A stretch of DNA of 64,000 nt from Plantago ovata (GCA_028274465.1 CM051457.1:70902496-70966495), one strand, 5' to 3'; shown: positions 30,178 to 42,101, counted from the first letter of the stretch. Notes: generated by a model from the letters alone, not told the origin. Numbers and translations: made by a program.

Positions 30178-31840
30178 TTTTTTTTTTTTTTGACGAAGTA
30201 ACTTTTTATTCCTACTTAGAGGTTGTACAAGGCTTGATCAGAGGCCGTTCCCACAAGTCGGGTGGTCACCCCAGATATATCCATTACAAAACAAGGTTCA
30301 AGCCATACTGGCAAAAGGTTCCAATCCATGAAGTTACTAAGTGCTGATCAATCATAGACTGGTGAGTTACAACGTCATGCGTAAATCTACTACTAGCAAC
30401 TCGAGAGAGGAGATCTGCGGCTGTATTCTTCTCTCTGTAGATGCTGTGAATGTAGATTGCCCCAAAATTCGATACAAGCTGGCGGATTTCAGTCACAAGT
30501 GTCCAGGCTGGTCGAGGAGGGTCCAACTTCCTGCACAAAATATTAAGCGCATATTGAGAATCAGTTTTAATAAGAACAAAACGCAGATTAAGATTTCTAG
30601 CCGCCACTAAACCGGCTTTAATAGCCCATAATTCTGCTGTATGATTATCACATTTTCCCACAAAAGTGGCAGTGCCTTGCATGAACTGAATCTGCGTATT
30701 AGTTAACACAAATCCAATGCCCGCATCTCCATTATCCAATACCGACCCATCAGTAAACAGACAGCATACCCCGGGTGGAGGAGGAGTAAAAACACAAGAG
30801 ATAGGGATTTTAACAGACTCTTTGACTGGGGGTTGCTGGAGCAGTTGAGAGTTAGCAAGGATAAGCATGCCTTGTTGATTAAAAGAGTCCCTGGTAAAAA
30901 TTGTTGTATTCCGAAATTTCCAAATAGTCCAGCAACCAATAATTAGGTGCAATTGAGATAGTGAATTGATTGGAAAATTAAACACCAACTGACCTACACT
31001 TGTGAACATATGTAACTGACCTGGTGGGAAAAAACAAGTTCTGAACCACTGGAAAGCTGGACACAAAAGGAAAAGATGAAGACTAGTTTCTGGTTCTTGC
31101 TGACAGAAAAGACATAAAGGATCATTTATGATTTTGAATTTAAACATTCTAGCCCTCGTGAGTAATCTATCATGTAACAAAAGCCAAGTGAAATTTTTTT
31201 GTCTTGGTAAGACCTGCAGTTTCCAAATCCAATTCCAAGGCCAAGTTGGTCGAACCAAAGTAGTATTTATCAAAGTGTGGTAAGCACTCTTAACAGAAAA
31301 AACTCCATTGAAACTGCCACCCCAAAGAAGAACATCATCTTGAGGCAAAGAAGATAAAGGGACCCCTTGCACTCTGTCAACTAATTCCTGAGGCAGTAGT
31401 GATTGGAGGAAAGGCACATCCCATTGTCTATTTGCCTGAATACAGTGGCTTACCTTTAGCCTTTCTGTTCCAGGAGGAATGGTTGGGACCAACTGTTCAA
31501 AAGGTGTATTCATACACCAAGCATGCTGCCAGAAAAGAATTTGATCACCTAGACCTACCCCCCATGCCAAATGCTTTTCAAATAAAGGTCTTAACTTCAT
31601 CAAACCTCTCCAAAGCCAACTAATCCCCCCAGAGCATTGAGCATTCCAGAGATCAGTATGACTAAAATATTTTTGCTTATATAAAGTTGCCCATAAAGAG
31701 GAAGGTTGAGTTAAGAGTTTCCATAATAATTTAAACAAAAAAGCTTTATTTAACTCTAATAAGTTCGTAATACCTAGCCCCCCATTAGCTTTAGGAGTGC
31801 AAACCAAGGACCAACTAACCTTTGGAGAACATTTTTGGTT
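30178..31840 (-). mobile_element. 5'-truncated L1-type LINE with intact C-terminal ORF2
   Basis: A poly-T run (30178-30193) marks the poly-A tail on the minus strand. The open frame to about 31840 encodes the end of the LINE RT (LVCTPKANGGLGITNLLELN), the zf-RVT region with LCLFCQQEPETSLHLFLLCP, and an RNase H domain with FTDGSVLDNGDAGIGFV, HTAELWAIKAGL, IKTDSQYAL and YREKNTAADLLSR. The stop is at 30284. The RT catalytic part is absent through 5' truncation, which is usual for LINE insertions. An ORF of more than 500 codons without lesions suggests a fairly recent insertion. I found no clear target duplication. Confidence 0.92.
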
Positions 31841-32566
31841 TTTAGTTTATAACAAGTTAATTAAGCATTTATAAGGCAATCACGTATATTTTGAAAGTTT
31901 ACTCAAGGTCATAAGCAGTCATAACAGAGTTCTTTTATCTTTTATGAATGCAAATCATGCCAAATATATATATCACAAGTATTTTAGCTCATAATAAGCT
32001 TAACTTTATACCAAAAACATAGAATTCATACACACAAAGCTTCAGGCCATATCTTCACATAAATAGCATCCACTAATTATCAACTTCAATCATCAAACAA
32101 CACATATAGTACAATAAGCTCAAATCACATCCGTAAATACTGATAGTACATATCACACAAATAACAAGCTATCAAATAACATTTACAAGCATATCAAATA
32201 ACAAGTTACAAAATCATACTTACCAATCAAATCTTTCAACAATGCCCATACTATCTGTATTTCCTAACTATCCCTTGTCGAATCCGGAACATCATCCGAT
32301 TGATCCTATTATTTTTCGTTGATCAAATTCTAATTTCTCTTTCTCGGTTCTTTTGGTTTTCTTCTTTTCTCTTCTCTCGTTCATCTAGTGTGTGTAGTAT
32401 GTGCGTTGAGTGTGATGAAATAGTTTAGTAAGGGGTTTAAGAAGGAAGATAAAAGAAACATGGCCGATGGAGGAACCAACAAGTGGCGGCTACGGATTGA
32501 TGAGGCGTGGACAAGCTTCATGGTGAAGCAATCAATTTGGACGACCAAAAATATTAGAGTCGGCCC

Positions 32567-32570
<4 letters not shown>

Positions 32571-32606
<36 letters not shown>

Positions 32607-32625
32607 TATATGTATATATATATAT
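32571..32625. repeat. (TA)n microsatellite
   Basis: About 55 bp of TA repeats, with two CA/GT interruptions, lie inside the solo LTR. Confidence 0.95.
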
Positions 32626-33006
32626 CCTTTTACCACATATTATATATTAATTGGTTATTTACTTCCACCGGCTTGGTTTCTTCGACTTTCATATATACGA
32701 TCACAATTTAAAAAACGAACATATATTCAAATACTACAAAATTGTATGGTTCATAGTATAGTATCCGTTATTTCAGAGGCATTCGTTTCGATATAAATCT
32801 GTCAAGTCAAACTTACAGAGGGGCCGGGACGTATATTTAACCATACTTTAGACCGAACGACTATATACAAAATCGTTTTCCACAATTTACTCTATTGACT
32901 TCAAATATTATACCTTCTACATAGATAAAATATAATAATTAAGTTTAATTTTCATTACTAATAATTAATTCCTTCTTAAGAGGTTGAAAAGGTTTGGGCT
33001 GTTACA

Positions 33007-33512
33007 GTTTATCTGTTTTGTAAAGTTTAATGGGTGGTGTAAGAATCTTAGTTTGTACTTTGTAAATTGTTTGTTGTTAATTACGTATATGTATTATTTA
33101 GTCCGTGAAGAGTTATTCCACGTCCACAAGTTTTAAATATATGTATCCTAGTACCCGTGAAACTTGGGTGATTCATATAAATTCAAAATACGAGCATAAT
33201 ATTGTAGATGCAAATACAAGTGGTATTTCGATTGCATATGATATTCATGTAAGTGAAAAAGATGTTATAAGGAAAACAACATTCATTAATTAAACATCAT
33301 ACATATACATCCTATATACACATAACCAAAAAATACACAAACAAATAACTCTCTATGGAAGATGCCCTATTAGTGATATATACACAAACAAAACAAATAT
33401 TGTCAACAACATTGTTTTGTCGTAGCGGTATGTATGATAGTCCATGGTTTGGAAGGTTTGGGTTCGATCCCTATTGATTGTAATTTTTATACGATTTATT
33501 TGAATTCAAAAT
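33007..33512. other. AT-rich intergenic sequence with a tRNA-like box pair
   Basis: No gene is seen. At 33423-33434 TAGCGGTATGTA resembles an A box, and at 33461-33471 GGTTCGATCCC is a perfect B box, so a SINE head on the plus strand is possible. The remainder is AT-rich and unassigned. Confidence 0.4.
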
Positions 33513-34050
33513 ATTCCATCTTTTGTGATGATCTCTTTTTAGTTGTCACAAACTATCCTTTTATTTGTCACAAACTATTCCATCTTTTGTGATGGCTTCT
33601 TTTGTGATGACCTCTTTTTAGTTGTGACAAACAATTCCATCTTTTGTGATGACATCGTTTGTGATGACCTCTTTTGAGTTGTCACAAACTATTCCATCTT
33701 TTGTGATGACCTCGTTCTAGTCGTCACAAACTATTCCATCTTTTGTGATGATCTCTTGTTAGTTGTCACAAACTATCCTTTCATTTGCCACAAACTATTT
33801 CATCTTCTGTGATGGCCTCTTTTGTGATAACCTCTTTTTAGTTGTCACAAACAATTCCATCTTTTGTGATATAACATATTTTAAGTTGCCACAAACTATT
33901 CCATCTTTTGTGATGACATCGTTTGTGATGACCTCTTTTGAGTTGCCACAAACTATTCCATCTTTTGTGATGGCCTGTTTTGTGATGACCTCTTTCTAGT
34001 TGTCACAAACTATTCCATTTTTTGTGATGACCTGTATTTAGTTGTCACGA
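33513..34050. repeat. Minisatellite with internally inverted units
   Basis: About twelve degenerate units of roughly 42-44 bp read CCATCTTTTGTGATGACCTC then TTTTTAGTTGTCACAAACTA. TTTGTGA and TCACAAA are inverted within each unit. Subterminal arrays of this style are known in CACTA and MULE transposons, but no matching termini were found. Confidence 0.8.
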
Positions 34051-34051
34051 A

Positions 34052-34268
34052 TATGACCACTACCCAACGTTGAAAAAATTGGGCAGCCAACAACCCAACG
34101 TGACGAACAACCTTTGTCATAAATGTATCACTTTTGTGGCGAAAGTGTGATCGTGTCACAAAACATCGAGGACCACACTATGCTGGAAAAAATGGGCAGC
34201 CAACAACACAACGTGACGAAGTAACTTTGTCACAAGTGTAACACTTTGGTGATGAAAGTGTGACCTTA
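34052..34268. repeat. Tandem duplication of a ~120-bp unit
   Basis: Two units begin GACCACTACCCAACG and GACCACACTATGCTGG and share GGGCAGCCAACAAC, CAACGTGACGAA and the GTGTGA-type endings. They may be relics of the same transposon as the neighbouring minisatellite. Confidence 0.65.
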
Positions 34269-34270
34269 TG

Positions 34271-35135
34271 TGTAACATCCCGTATTCTTTTTCTATTTAA
34301 TTTTTTTATTTAATTAATTACCTGAGTAATTTAAATTATTCGGTAATTTAGTTAATTTTCTTCTCGCGCTATTGAATTCAAAAACCTATGCGATATGTTA
34401 GTGGACCGTTTGTATTTTCGTTTTGGGCTAATTGGTACCTCAGCTTTGCAAGATATAGCTGAGCCCAATCCTTCATGGCCCAAGTCTTGGCCCAAGCTTT
34501 AGTTATTCAGTCAAGCCCAATAGTCAACCCTAAACATAATTGAAGAAGCATTCTATCTTCATTCCTTTGTCTTTCACACCACACGCCTACCACCTAAAGA
34601 AAAGAAAAGAAAGAAACTCTTTTTCTTCATTTTCATCATCTACGTTCATCATCATCCATCATCTTCTTCTTGTTTTCACTCATCCATCATCAAGCCTCCT
34701 TTGTCACTCAATCATCATCAACGGGAGCCGTTTTGCTTCGATTTAGTTCGCGAAGCTCACTGTCGGCCCGGTTCTGTCCGTCAAGCGCCGCCACTCCCGC
34801 CCCAGTTCGAGTCTGCTCTATTTCAATTCTGGCCTGACTCTGTTCCCGTCTATTCCCGTTATGTTTTTCCGTCCGGCTCTGCTTTTGCGTGTTTAGATTC
34901 GAATCTCGATTAAGATTTCGATTTTGATCTCTTTTGCTTTTGTGATTCGCAGTTTGATTCTTGTTTTCGTCCTCTCCGTTTGCTCTGTCCCGTTCTGATC
35001 CGTTCCAGTTCGTTCTCTCTATTCAGTTCCGTTCGAAGGTAATGATCTGTTCCTTTTCTTCCTTTCATTTTCTATCTTTTCTAATGGACTGTTTTTCCCC
35101 TATTATACTTCTGGCCGTGAAACTTGAACCCTACT
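34271..35135 (+). mobile_element. LTR-like sequence (TGTAACATCCCG start), left part
   Basis: It begins TGTAACATCCCG, a start typical of plant chromovirus LTRs. It contains a CT-rich stretch (34550-34700) such as is found in transcribed LTR leaders. It is interrupted by element D at 35136 and resumes at 63264. No coding domain is seen; the open frames here have no recognisable motif. Confidence 0.5.
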
Positions 35136-36334
35136 TGATGAATGTGTATTTTACACTTTCATTTGAGTCTTTTTCACCTATTTTAGCTATCCTCGATGTT
35201 AATTTAGCTATATTTTAGTGCATTTATTAGAATAGTGTCACGTTTTCCTTTAGTTTGTATTTTACAGGTTTTGGTTGAAAAACGAGGTTTTCCGGGCAAT
35301 TATATTGAAGTAGACAAGGAATTGGTGTTCCAGAAGCCTAATTGGAGTATCTGATAGATTCCGGATAGGATTTGATGTCTAGGGGTCGAGTCTGAAGGCT
35401 AAAAGGTCCCAAGAAGGCAGAAACCGAGTCCGAAAAGGGAAAGAAATCCAAAAACGCGTCGAAAACGCGTTTTGGGCCGAAAAACACTCCCGGGCGAGTC
35501 GCCCGGGACGTGGGGCGAATCGCCCCACACCAGGCGAATCGCCCGGTGTGTGGGGCCCTTCGCCCCACACAATTCGAATGCCTATATATATGAGCTTAGT
35601 TTTCTCCGTTTTTCATACTTTTCCAGACCTTTTCTCTCGCCTTTCTCAGTAGTTTTAGGTAGGAATTTCCCAGAGCCTGTTCTGGGGGTTCTTAGCTTAG
35701 GAGATACTTTTTCTTAGCAGTTTGGAGCTTGTAAGATCACGATTCTTCAGAGATTGACAACCTTCGGTACCATTGTATCTTACAGTTTTTCTATTTATAT
35801 TTATATATCTTTCATCATGTTTTCATTCATTCGTGGTATGATTTTTGTTGATTGTCTGACATCTATGAGTAGCTAAACTTCTCGTTGGTGATAGTATGTG
35901 ATTTCTTAGCAAAGGGTTAATAATTATGCTAATGGCTATATCGCGCATTATACTCTGAGTTATTGCTTTATTTCTTTGATCTATCTAAATCTCTATCTTC
36001 GTAGTGTTGAATAATCATGGAACACAACTGGACAATTCATTGATCAAAGATCTCCATGCAAAACCGAGGAATTTATGCATAATTATTAACTTGCAATGCT
36101 TTGAATGACCATACTATCACCAATCTCCATTATCTGTTAAGAAAAACCTTTGCTAAGACGTTTGTTGATTTTATATTCTTAAGTTAGATTAGATAAAGCT
36201 AGTTATAGTCCTTAGAGATCGACACTCGAGGTTATTCTACTGCTACACTACGGTTTTCGTTGTAGTTGTGAATTGTCTTTGGCTAAATACAAATTTATTT
36301 GATTAATTGGAACCCGAAAATCCAACGTTCATCA
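35136..36334 (+). repeat. Element D 5' LTR
   Basis: This 1199-bp LTR runs from TGATGAATG to CGTTCATCA. In the first 150 bp it differs from the 3' LTR at about five positions by eye. It is closely related to the LTRs of A and E. Confidence 0.94.
35489..35590 (+). promoter_or_regulatory. Element D LTR promoter: three palindromes and TATA box
   Basis: Perfect odd palindromes CCCGGGCGAGTCGCCCGGG (35489-35507) and GTGGGGCGAATCGCCCCAC (35510-35528) are followed by an imperfect third (about 35526-35548). The TATA box CTATATATA lies at 35582-35590. The same set occurs in the 3' LTR at 62417-62520. Confidence 0.7.
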
Positions 36335-36337
36335 AAT

Positions 36338-36355
36338 TGGCGCCGTTGCCAGGGA
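36338..36355 (+). other. Element D primer binding site, tRNA-Asp
   Basis: TGGCGCCGTTGCCAGGGA lies 3 nt after the LTR. It matches the tRNA-Asp 3' end complement with one mismatch. Confidence 0.87.
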
Positions 36356-36562
36356 CTATACTCCTTTTTTCTGTTTAACTTTTTTATATTTTCAGCATTC
36401 GATTCCTAGTTCAAGTAGTTTTTAGTTTTCCTATTTAACCTCTCTCTGATACTCCTTTCCTAGCCTTTGTAGTATTCGATTTCTAGAAATTTTCTTGATC
36501 TTCGAGATTTCTAACGAGGCTAATTTTCAGTTTTGAGTTACTCCTGTTCCAGATTTCCAGGT

Positions 36563-37331
36563 ATGACGACCTTAAAAGCTCGCTTGACACCTACGTTTTC
36601 GCAAGTCAAGAAAGGGTCAGCTATATACTTGGAAGGAGAGTTATCGGGGTATGAGGTAACGAGTTCTATAGTGAGAAGGATACCGAGGTTCGAAGATGGA
36701 GTGGGGATGAATCCGTTAAGCTTCATCAGTTCCTATGAAGAGGAAATAGCAAAAGTTCCAGCAAAGGGGTTCACCGAGGATCAATTATGCAGGAAATTAT
36801 TTCTTTTTGCTTTGGGATATGAACCGAGGATTTGGATAGCAAGGTCAGCACCATGATCACCGAGGACTGGAGCCAAGTAGTAGAGGAGTTCTTGGCACGT
36901 TTCATGCCTTCCCATGAGACGATTGCACTGCGGAATCGGATCGAGCACTTCAAGCAAGGAGAATACGAGCGGTTCTGTGACACCTATGAACGTTTTGAGC
37001 TGTATAAACGTGAGTGCCCCCACCACCGTTTCGACGACGGGGAGCTGATTTGGTTTTTTGTTGGTGGACTACGTGATGATGTTCGACTTCAAGTGGATGG
37101 GATGTGTGGAGGTTTAGAAGAATGTACAGTTGAAGAGGCAGAGAAGGTCTTTCAAAAGTACGCCAATGGATCTGCACAATCCGAGAAGATAATGTCGAGT
37201 CAAGTCACCAACATATATTCAAACCAGGGCGAAACTGACGGCTTATACGAAGGATATTCTGAAGACGAAGATATCAGTGAAGAGGAGGAACTTGCGTTCT
37301 ACGCAGGGATTAAAGCCATTGAGAGTGTCTT
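36563..37331 (+). pseudogene. Element D gag, 5' part
   Basis: The ATG at 36563 follows a leader that parallels those of A and E. A frameshift near 36815 breaks the frame. The gag core is recognisable (EDWSQVVEEFLARFMPSHE, ERFCDTYERFELYKRECPHH, ELIWFFVGGLRDDVRLQVDG). An acidic region follows, and Sire-3 interrupts the gene at the GTCTT duplication. There is no CCHC knuckle in this part. Confidence 0.82.
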
Positions 37332-38972
37332 TGTTGGTCCCTTTAAACAACAAGAAAAGACTAGAGGGGGGGGGGTGAATAGTCTTTTCAAACTTTCGTC
37401 GTTTAAAACTTTCTCAGCAAGTGCTTATTACTTTTCAGTAATGAGTTTGCTGATACTTAACTTTCTCAGCAAGCGTAAGTTACTTTACAGTAGCTTGGTT
37501 TGCTGATACTTAAAATCAGAGAGCGGAAGTCTTTGATAAAATAAGTGCTGGTTTCAGCAAGTGAAGTGAGTGACTGTGTACAGACAGATATTATTTGCTG
37601 AAAACTAAATACAGTAAGTAAATCACACAAACACTTTTATAGTGGTATCTGAGAGAGGTGTAATCTCTCAACTAATCCACTTCGTCCTTTCTAGGACTGA
37701 ATCCACTAAGATATGATTGAGGTTCCTTACAATCTCCTATCTAGAGCGATTCAACAGAAACCAAAGCACACTTGCTTTGTCTCCAACCTAAACTAGAGAA
37801 TGTAACCTTGTTCTCCACCAAACTTGGTACTTTTAATCAGCAAAACTATGCTCGATTAAGTTCCCCCTGAATATCACTCCTGAAAGGGTGTATTTTCAGT
37901 TAGAGAGTTTTGGGGTGAGATAACTCAATTATAACTTATTCAGTTACGACAAGTAATCTAAGAAACACAACTTTGAATACTTTGCAGTAAACAAGTTTGA
38001 TTGTTTCTGGTGTCAAGACTTGTTCTTGTTCGAAAGAAAGAACACTTAACTAATTTCTTAGCCGAGTTTGTTCTACTTCTTCACAAGTAGCTTTTTCAAG
38101 CTTTTAAGTCTTGGAACGGATCAATGGCAGTAAGAGTATTTGAAGGTATGTGAGTTTTAAAGCACAAGTGAGAGTTTGATCACGTTGTTGACACACTTCA
38201 ACTCTTCGCCGGATGACCTCTATTTATAGTGTAAGTAAGGAGCCGTTTGAATTTCAAATCCTAAGGCTTTTGTTCCTCTTAACATGTCACTATCTTGCTT
38301 TTGTACTTTCAGCAGCGTCTTTGTTTGTCTTCTAGTCTTCATGTCCTTCGCATGTAAGCTTTGCATTTAATGCATATTTGAATAGAATTCAAACAGTAAC
38401 ATTGGAGCGCAAATTCACGTACTATCAGCAAGGGGTCACATATGTTCCATCAGCAAGTGGTTAGTCTCAGTTTCAGCAAGCACAACCTACTCTGTCTTTC
38501 AGATTTTCACTTATGCAATGTTGTTGCTGAAATTTCCACTTTTTGAGCAACACGTGCCTTTGTAGATACCAGTCTTTCAGCAATCTTCAGGTCTTCAGAT
38601 CTTCTAAATCTTGAAGTCTTCAGATCTTCAATAATCTTCAAGATTCTGAGCGGTTTCTAAATGCTTCAATAGTTTGGTTGTAAAAACAAAGTATATCGTC
38701 AGCAAATGCTTCAATAGGTTATTTTCTTTTCAGAAAATAAGATACATCATAAGCTAAAGCAACAATAAGTTATTTTCTTTTCAGAAGATAAAATACATCA
38801 TACGCTAAAGAAATAACTTATCTAGCACCTAATCTAAGTCTTCAGCAAACGTTCCTCTTTTACAATGTCCTTAAAAAATTCTAAATTCCTATGGACCTTA
38901 AGAGTACTAGTTACTGGACTTTCCTTAATTTAGCATGGTTAATTGCTCATCAAAATTACAAGTTTCCTAACA
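37332..38972 (-). repeat. Sire-3 3' LTR
   Basis: This 1641-bp LTR runs from TGTTGGTCCC to TTTCCTAACA on the plus strand. On the minus strand the TATA box CTATAAATAGAGG lies at 38217-38229. It is longer than the Sire-2 LTR mainly through extra segments near 37390-37560 and a repeated stretch at 38690-38820. Confidence 0.94.
38217..38229 (-). promoter_or_regulatory. TATA box of the Sirevirus LTR
   Basis: CTATAAATAGAGG on the minus strand is a canonical plant TATA box, about 755 bp from the U3 start of the LTR. Confidence 0.75.
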
Positions 38973-38987
38973 AATTTCCCCCTTTTT
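38973..38987 (-). other. Sire-3 polypurine tract
   Basis: On the minus strand AAAAAGGGGGAAATT directly abuts the 3' LTR start TGTTAGG. This is the expected plus-strand primer site. Confidence 0.93.
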
Positions 38988-39241
38988 GATGTTAGCAATC
39001 CATGGATAAATTAATTGTTACCCTTTTAGAGGTTTCTGATGTTGAATAAATCAGTTGATTAATGCAAGCATACTTGAATAATTAAAAACAGTAAGCATAA
39101 GTAAACTGCATAATCAAAAACCAATAAGAGTCAAAAAGCTTCATTGCTGATAGTTATCTTTCAGAAGTTTACATGAAATAGCATAGATAACTTGAACAGA
39201 ATCAGCTAACAAAAACTTTTAACAAAAACTATTACAGGGAC
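38988..39241 (-). other. Sire-3 non-coding sequence between ORF3 and polypurine tract
   Basis: About 250 bases separate the probable ORF3 stop from the purine tract. I see no ORF and no strong structure. Confidence 0.55.
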
Positions 39242-41873
39242 TTAAGCTCTTTCAGAGGATTTTCTCAAAATCTCTCTTACACTCTTCTCAGCAAGTGCAG
39301 TGAATTCAACACAGTCCTTTTCGTAGTTTTCCAGAAGCCTACGGACTTGTACTCATACGGAATCAATCCAAGTTTCTTCTTATGTTTCTTTGTTATTGGG
39401 TCAGAGTAGTAAGCGATGCCAGGTGGTTTGATCAGATTTGGTTCTTGTTTGTATGTCTTACCAATGGCCATTCTTCTTACTTGGACCTCAAGATTCAACC
39501 ATTTCCCAGCAATATTTCTTGGGAGGGATTCTTCCCTTTGCTTTCTTTGGACCTTGAGTTCAATCCATTTGAACATTTGATTCAAAATGGCTGTAGGAAA
39601 GAACTCATTTACCAGCAAGTCTTCCAGCTTTAAAATCCAGCAACCATAAATGTTTCTGATTACATTCTGAGTGGTTTCCTCATTGCTGGTCTTTGTGTAT
39701 TCAATGCCGGAGCCAATAGCAATGCTGGCCAGCCTTTTTTCTTCTTGTCTTTGCCTTCTTCTTCTTGTCTTAGCATTGTCTTGATCTCTTGCTGAAGAGT
39801 CAGACGAGAAATGCTTTGAGTGGCCAGACGGAGTCAAGGCTGTTAAGGGTCTAGCTCTTATGGCTTGAGCTATTGTTTGATTGTCATCATCTTCATCATC
39901 TTCATTCAGATTGTGATGACTTTCAGTATGGCAAAAATCTTGAGTTTCAGCAGCGGTTTTTCTCTTTTTGTTACTTGCTGAATTCAACTCAGATTCTGCT
40001 TGTCTTTTAGAACTTTGCTCTTTTTCAGCAAGAGGTTCTATAGGCAGTGGCACATCAACAGCAGGAGCAGGAGGGGTTTGGTTTCTTTTTCTAGTATTCT
40101 TCTTTTCCCCCTTAGACATGGATTGCAACATCGGTGTGATGTGCAGAGAATAAAACTCATTGCAATTTTCAGCAAGAGTGCTTAAGCTGTTATACTTCAT
40201 GAAGATTTGTTGTTGGTCAGAAGTCATTCTTGACAACTTTGTTGAATGCTCATCATGTTCTCTTCATGTGTGTTCTCTGTTGCGGCCTTCTCATCCATAA
40301 AAGTCTGTGCCTTTACGAGAGCTCTCTTTGCTAGCTTTAGAGCTTGACTTACATCTTCTTCATAGCTTTTGTGATAAAGACTGATGTCTTTCTGAGCTAT
40401 GGTCAAAGTAGTAGTGCGTCTCAACACCGTAGCCAAAATTTTCCAAAGTCAAGTGGGCTCTCAGCAAGCATTGCATCATCTTCAGCTTTGCAGGCATTAT
40501 GGACTTCCTTTAGTGCTAGAATTCTGGGAGTGAACTCCTCAACTCTTGGGAACGGCACTAAATGAGGTGTTAAGGAATGAACCTTAATTTCTGAAGCAAA
40601 CTGATCATCACGCATCAACAATTCTGCTCTTAGACCATCGTCTAAATCATTGATGTAATCAGGAGGAGGAATCTGAACGACTTTTGGGTCTCGCTTGGAC
40701 TGTTCATCGTCATTTTCTGACAAGTCGTCATCATCCTCAGATTCATCAAGTTGAGCAACTTTTGAACCTTTATCAGTAGCTTCACTTCCTTTTTGTTGAG
40801 TGGTTTCTGATGGCAACGCTTCAGAGTCAACAATTGGAGTTTCACCAGTAGTTAGTTGATTCAATTGAGTTTGGGGCTAAATTACTGGAGTTTCGCCAGT
40901 AGGTAGTTTTAATTGAGTATGAGACTCAATTACTGGAGTTTCGCCAGTAGTAAGTCGAAGGTAGGGGACTTCCTTTGTTCTCACTCCTGAAGATTGACCA
41001 ATTTCTAGATCCTGCGTATGCCTTGCATGGATCAAGAGACTGTTCTGGAGAGCGCGTTGGTAATCTTCATCTTGTTCATCATCATCATCAAGGTTTTCTT
41101 CAGTAACCTTGGCATCAGAAACTGGACTTTTGCCATTTTTCAAGGCAGCCCTTTTTCTGGCGTATTCTTCTTCAGTATCAGCACCTTGCACAGGTGCTTG
41201 ATTTCAGCAGCAGTAGGAGGAGGTTGAGATTCTTGCTGAGATTGTTGTTGTTCAGCTTGCTGATTGTCAGATTGAGTATTTTCAGCAACTGTTAACTTCA
41301 ATCCTCCAGCATCAGGACTTGGACCTTGATTGTCATCATCATCGTCTTTCTTGTCCTTGGAATCTTTCCCTTCATCATCACTGGGATCAGTGGGAATGTT
41401 CTCATCTTCTTCTTCTTCATCATCGTCTGTCAAAATGACTAGCTCCACGTTCTTATACAAAGCAACACTTGTCACTTCCTCTTCTTCATTTATTTTGTGG
41501 GGATCAGCCACCACAGGTACAAATAGACCTTTGAGCATCACAGCTTGTTCAGCTGGAGAGGCACTCTTGAATTTGACCTTCATATTCTCTCTTATTTGAG
41601 CAATCAGATTTGAGCTCATTGCTGAGAATATGTCATTTCTTCAGGATGGATGGAGTGGACAAATGTTTCGAGCTTCAGCAGAGAAGATCTCTTTTTCTCG
41701 TTTGAAAGATGAAGGTGAAGATCTGAGAAATCCATTCGCCTATACCTTTGCCAGTTGCTGACGGACTTAGCAACTCTTGACAAAGTTGTCCTTTTGAAGT
41801 TCAAGTACAGTTCTTCAGAACTTACTTGATGATCTTCAGTGATGAGTACCACTTCAGTGGTCTCCTTTTGAGC

Positions 41874-41948
41874 CTGAAAAAGAATGTTATTTAGATCAGG
41901 ATTGGGTTGGAGAATTGTTTTAGAGTTTATATCTGAAACATGATTTAC
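41874..41948 (-). other. putative intron/exitron 3 of Sire-3 ORF3
   Basis: 75 nt, with GTAAATCATG after CAGCAG and TTCTTTTTCAG at the end. It is the same site as 352-426. Confidence 0.5.
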
Positions 41949-42026
41949 CTGCTGAGAGTCAGCAAGCTCATGTAGTACAATTTCCATTCCATGAGGAGCT
42001 TGAGTAGCATCCTCCATTTGTTCATC

Positions 42027-42101
42027 CTGAAATAAAAATTGAAGTTAGACACAAGTACTAAGCTGTCAAAATTTAGTTTTTATACCAAAATTATTAACTA
42101 C
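42027..42101 (-). other. putative intron/exitron 2 of Sire-3 ORF3, with in-frame stop
   Basis: 75 nt, with GTAGTTAATAATT after CAGCAG and a TTTATTTCAG-like 3' end. It contains TGA in frame near 42066; the flanking segments on both sides stay open. Splicing would remove the stop. Confidence 0.55.

Larger units (their letters stand above)
29708..33006. mobile_element. Solo LTR, split by a LINE
   Basis: It begins TGTAACACCC and ends GGCTGTTACA, so TGTAACA/TGTTACA are perfect 7-bp inverted ends. A perfect target duplication GTTTA lies at 29703-29707 and 33007-33011. No retroelement genes belong to it. The inserted LINE accounts for about 1.66 kb, leaving an LTR of roughly 1.6 kb. TGTAACACCC starts are common in plant chromovirus LTRs, but the lineage is not proven. 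Confidence 0.8.

Noticed and set aside
32460..32711. 83-codon frame starting MADGGTNKW
   Set aside because: It crosses the (TA)n microsatellite inside a solo LTR and has no domain.
33763..33999. 78-codon Phe/Ser/Thr-rich frame
   Set aside because: It is the translation of the minisatellite unit and its repeated residues follow the DNA repeat.
33513..34050. CRISPR-like array
   Set aside because: Units are contiguous and degenerate without unique spacers, and the context is plant nuclear DNA.
34175..34190. CACTATGCTGG as a CACTA transposon terminus
   Set aside because: No inverted partner and no 3-bp target duplication were found; the string lies within a tandem duplicate.
34540..35218. Small frames in the CT-rich stretch, possible host gene start
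   Set aside because: The sequence lies inside LTR-like DNA interrupted by element D, has no domain, and shows no continuation after D.
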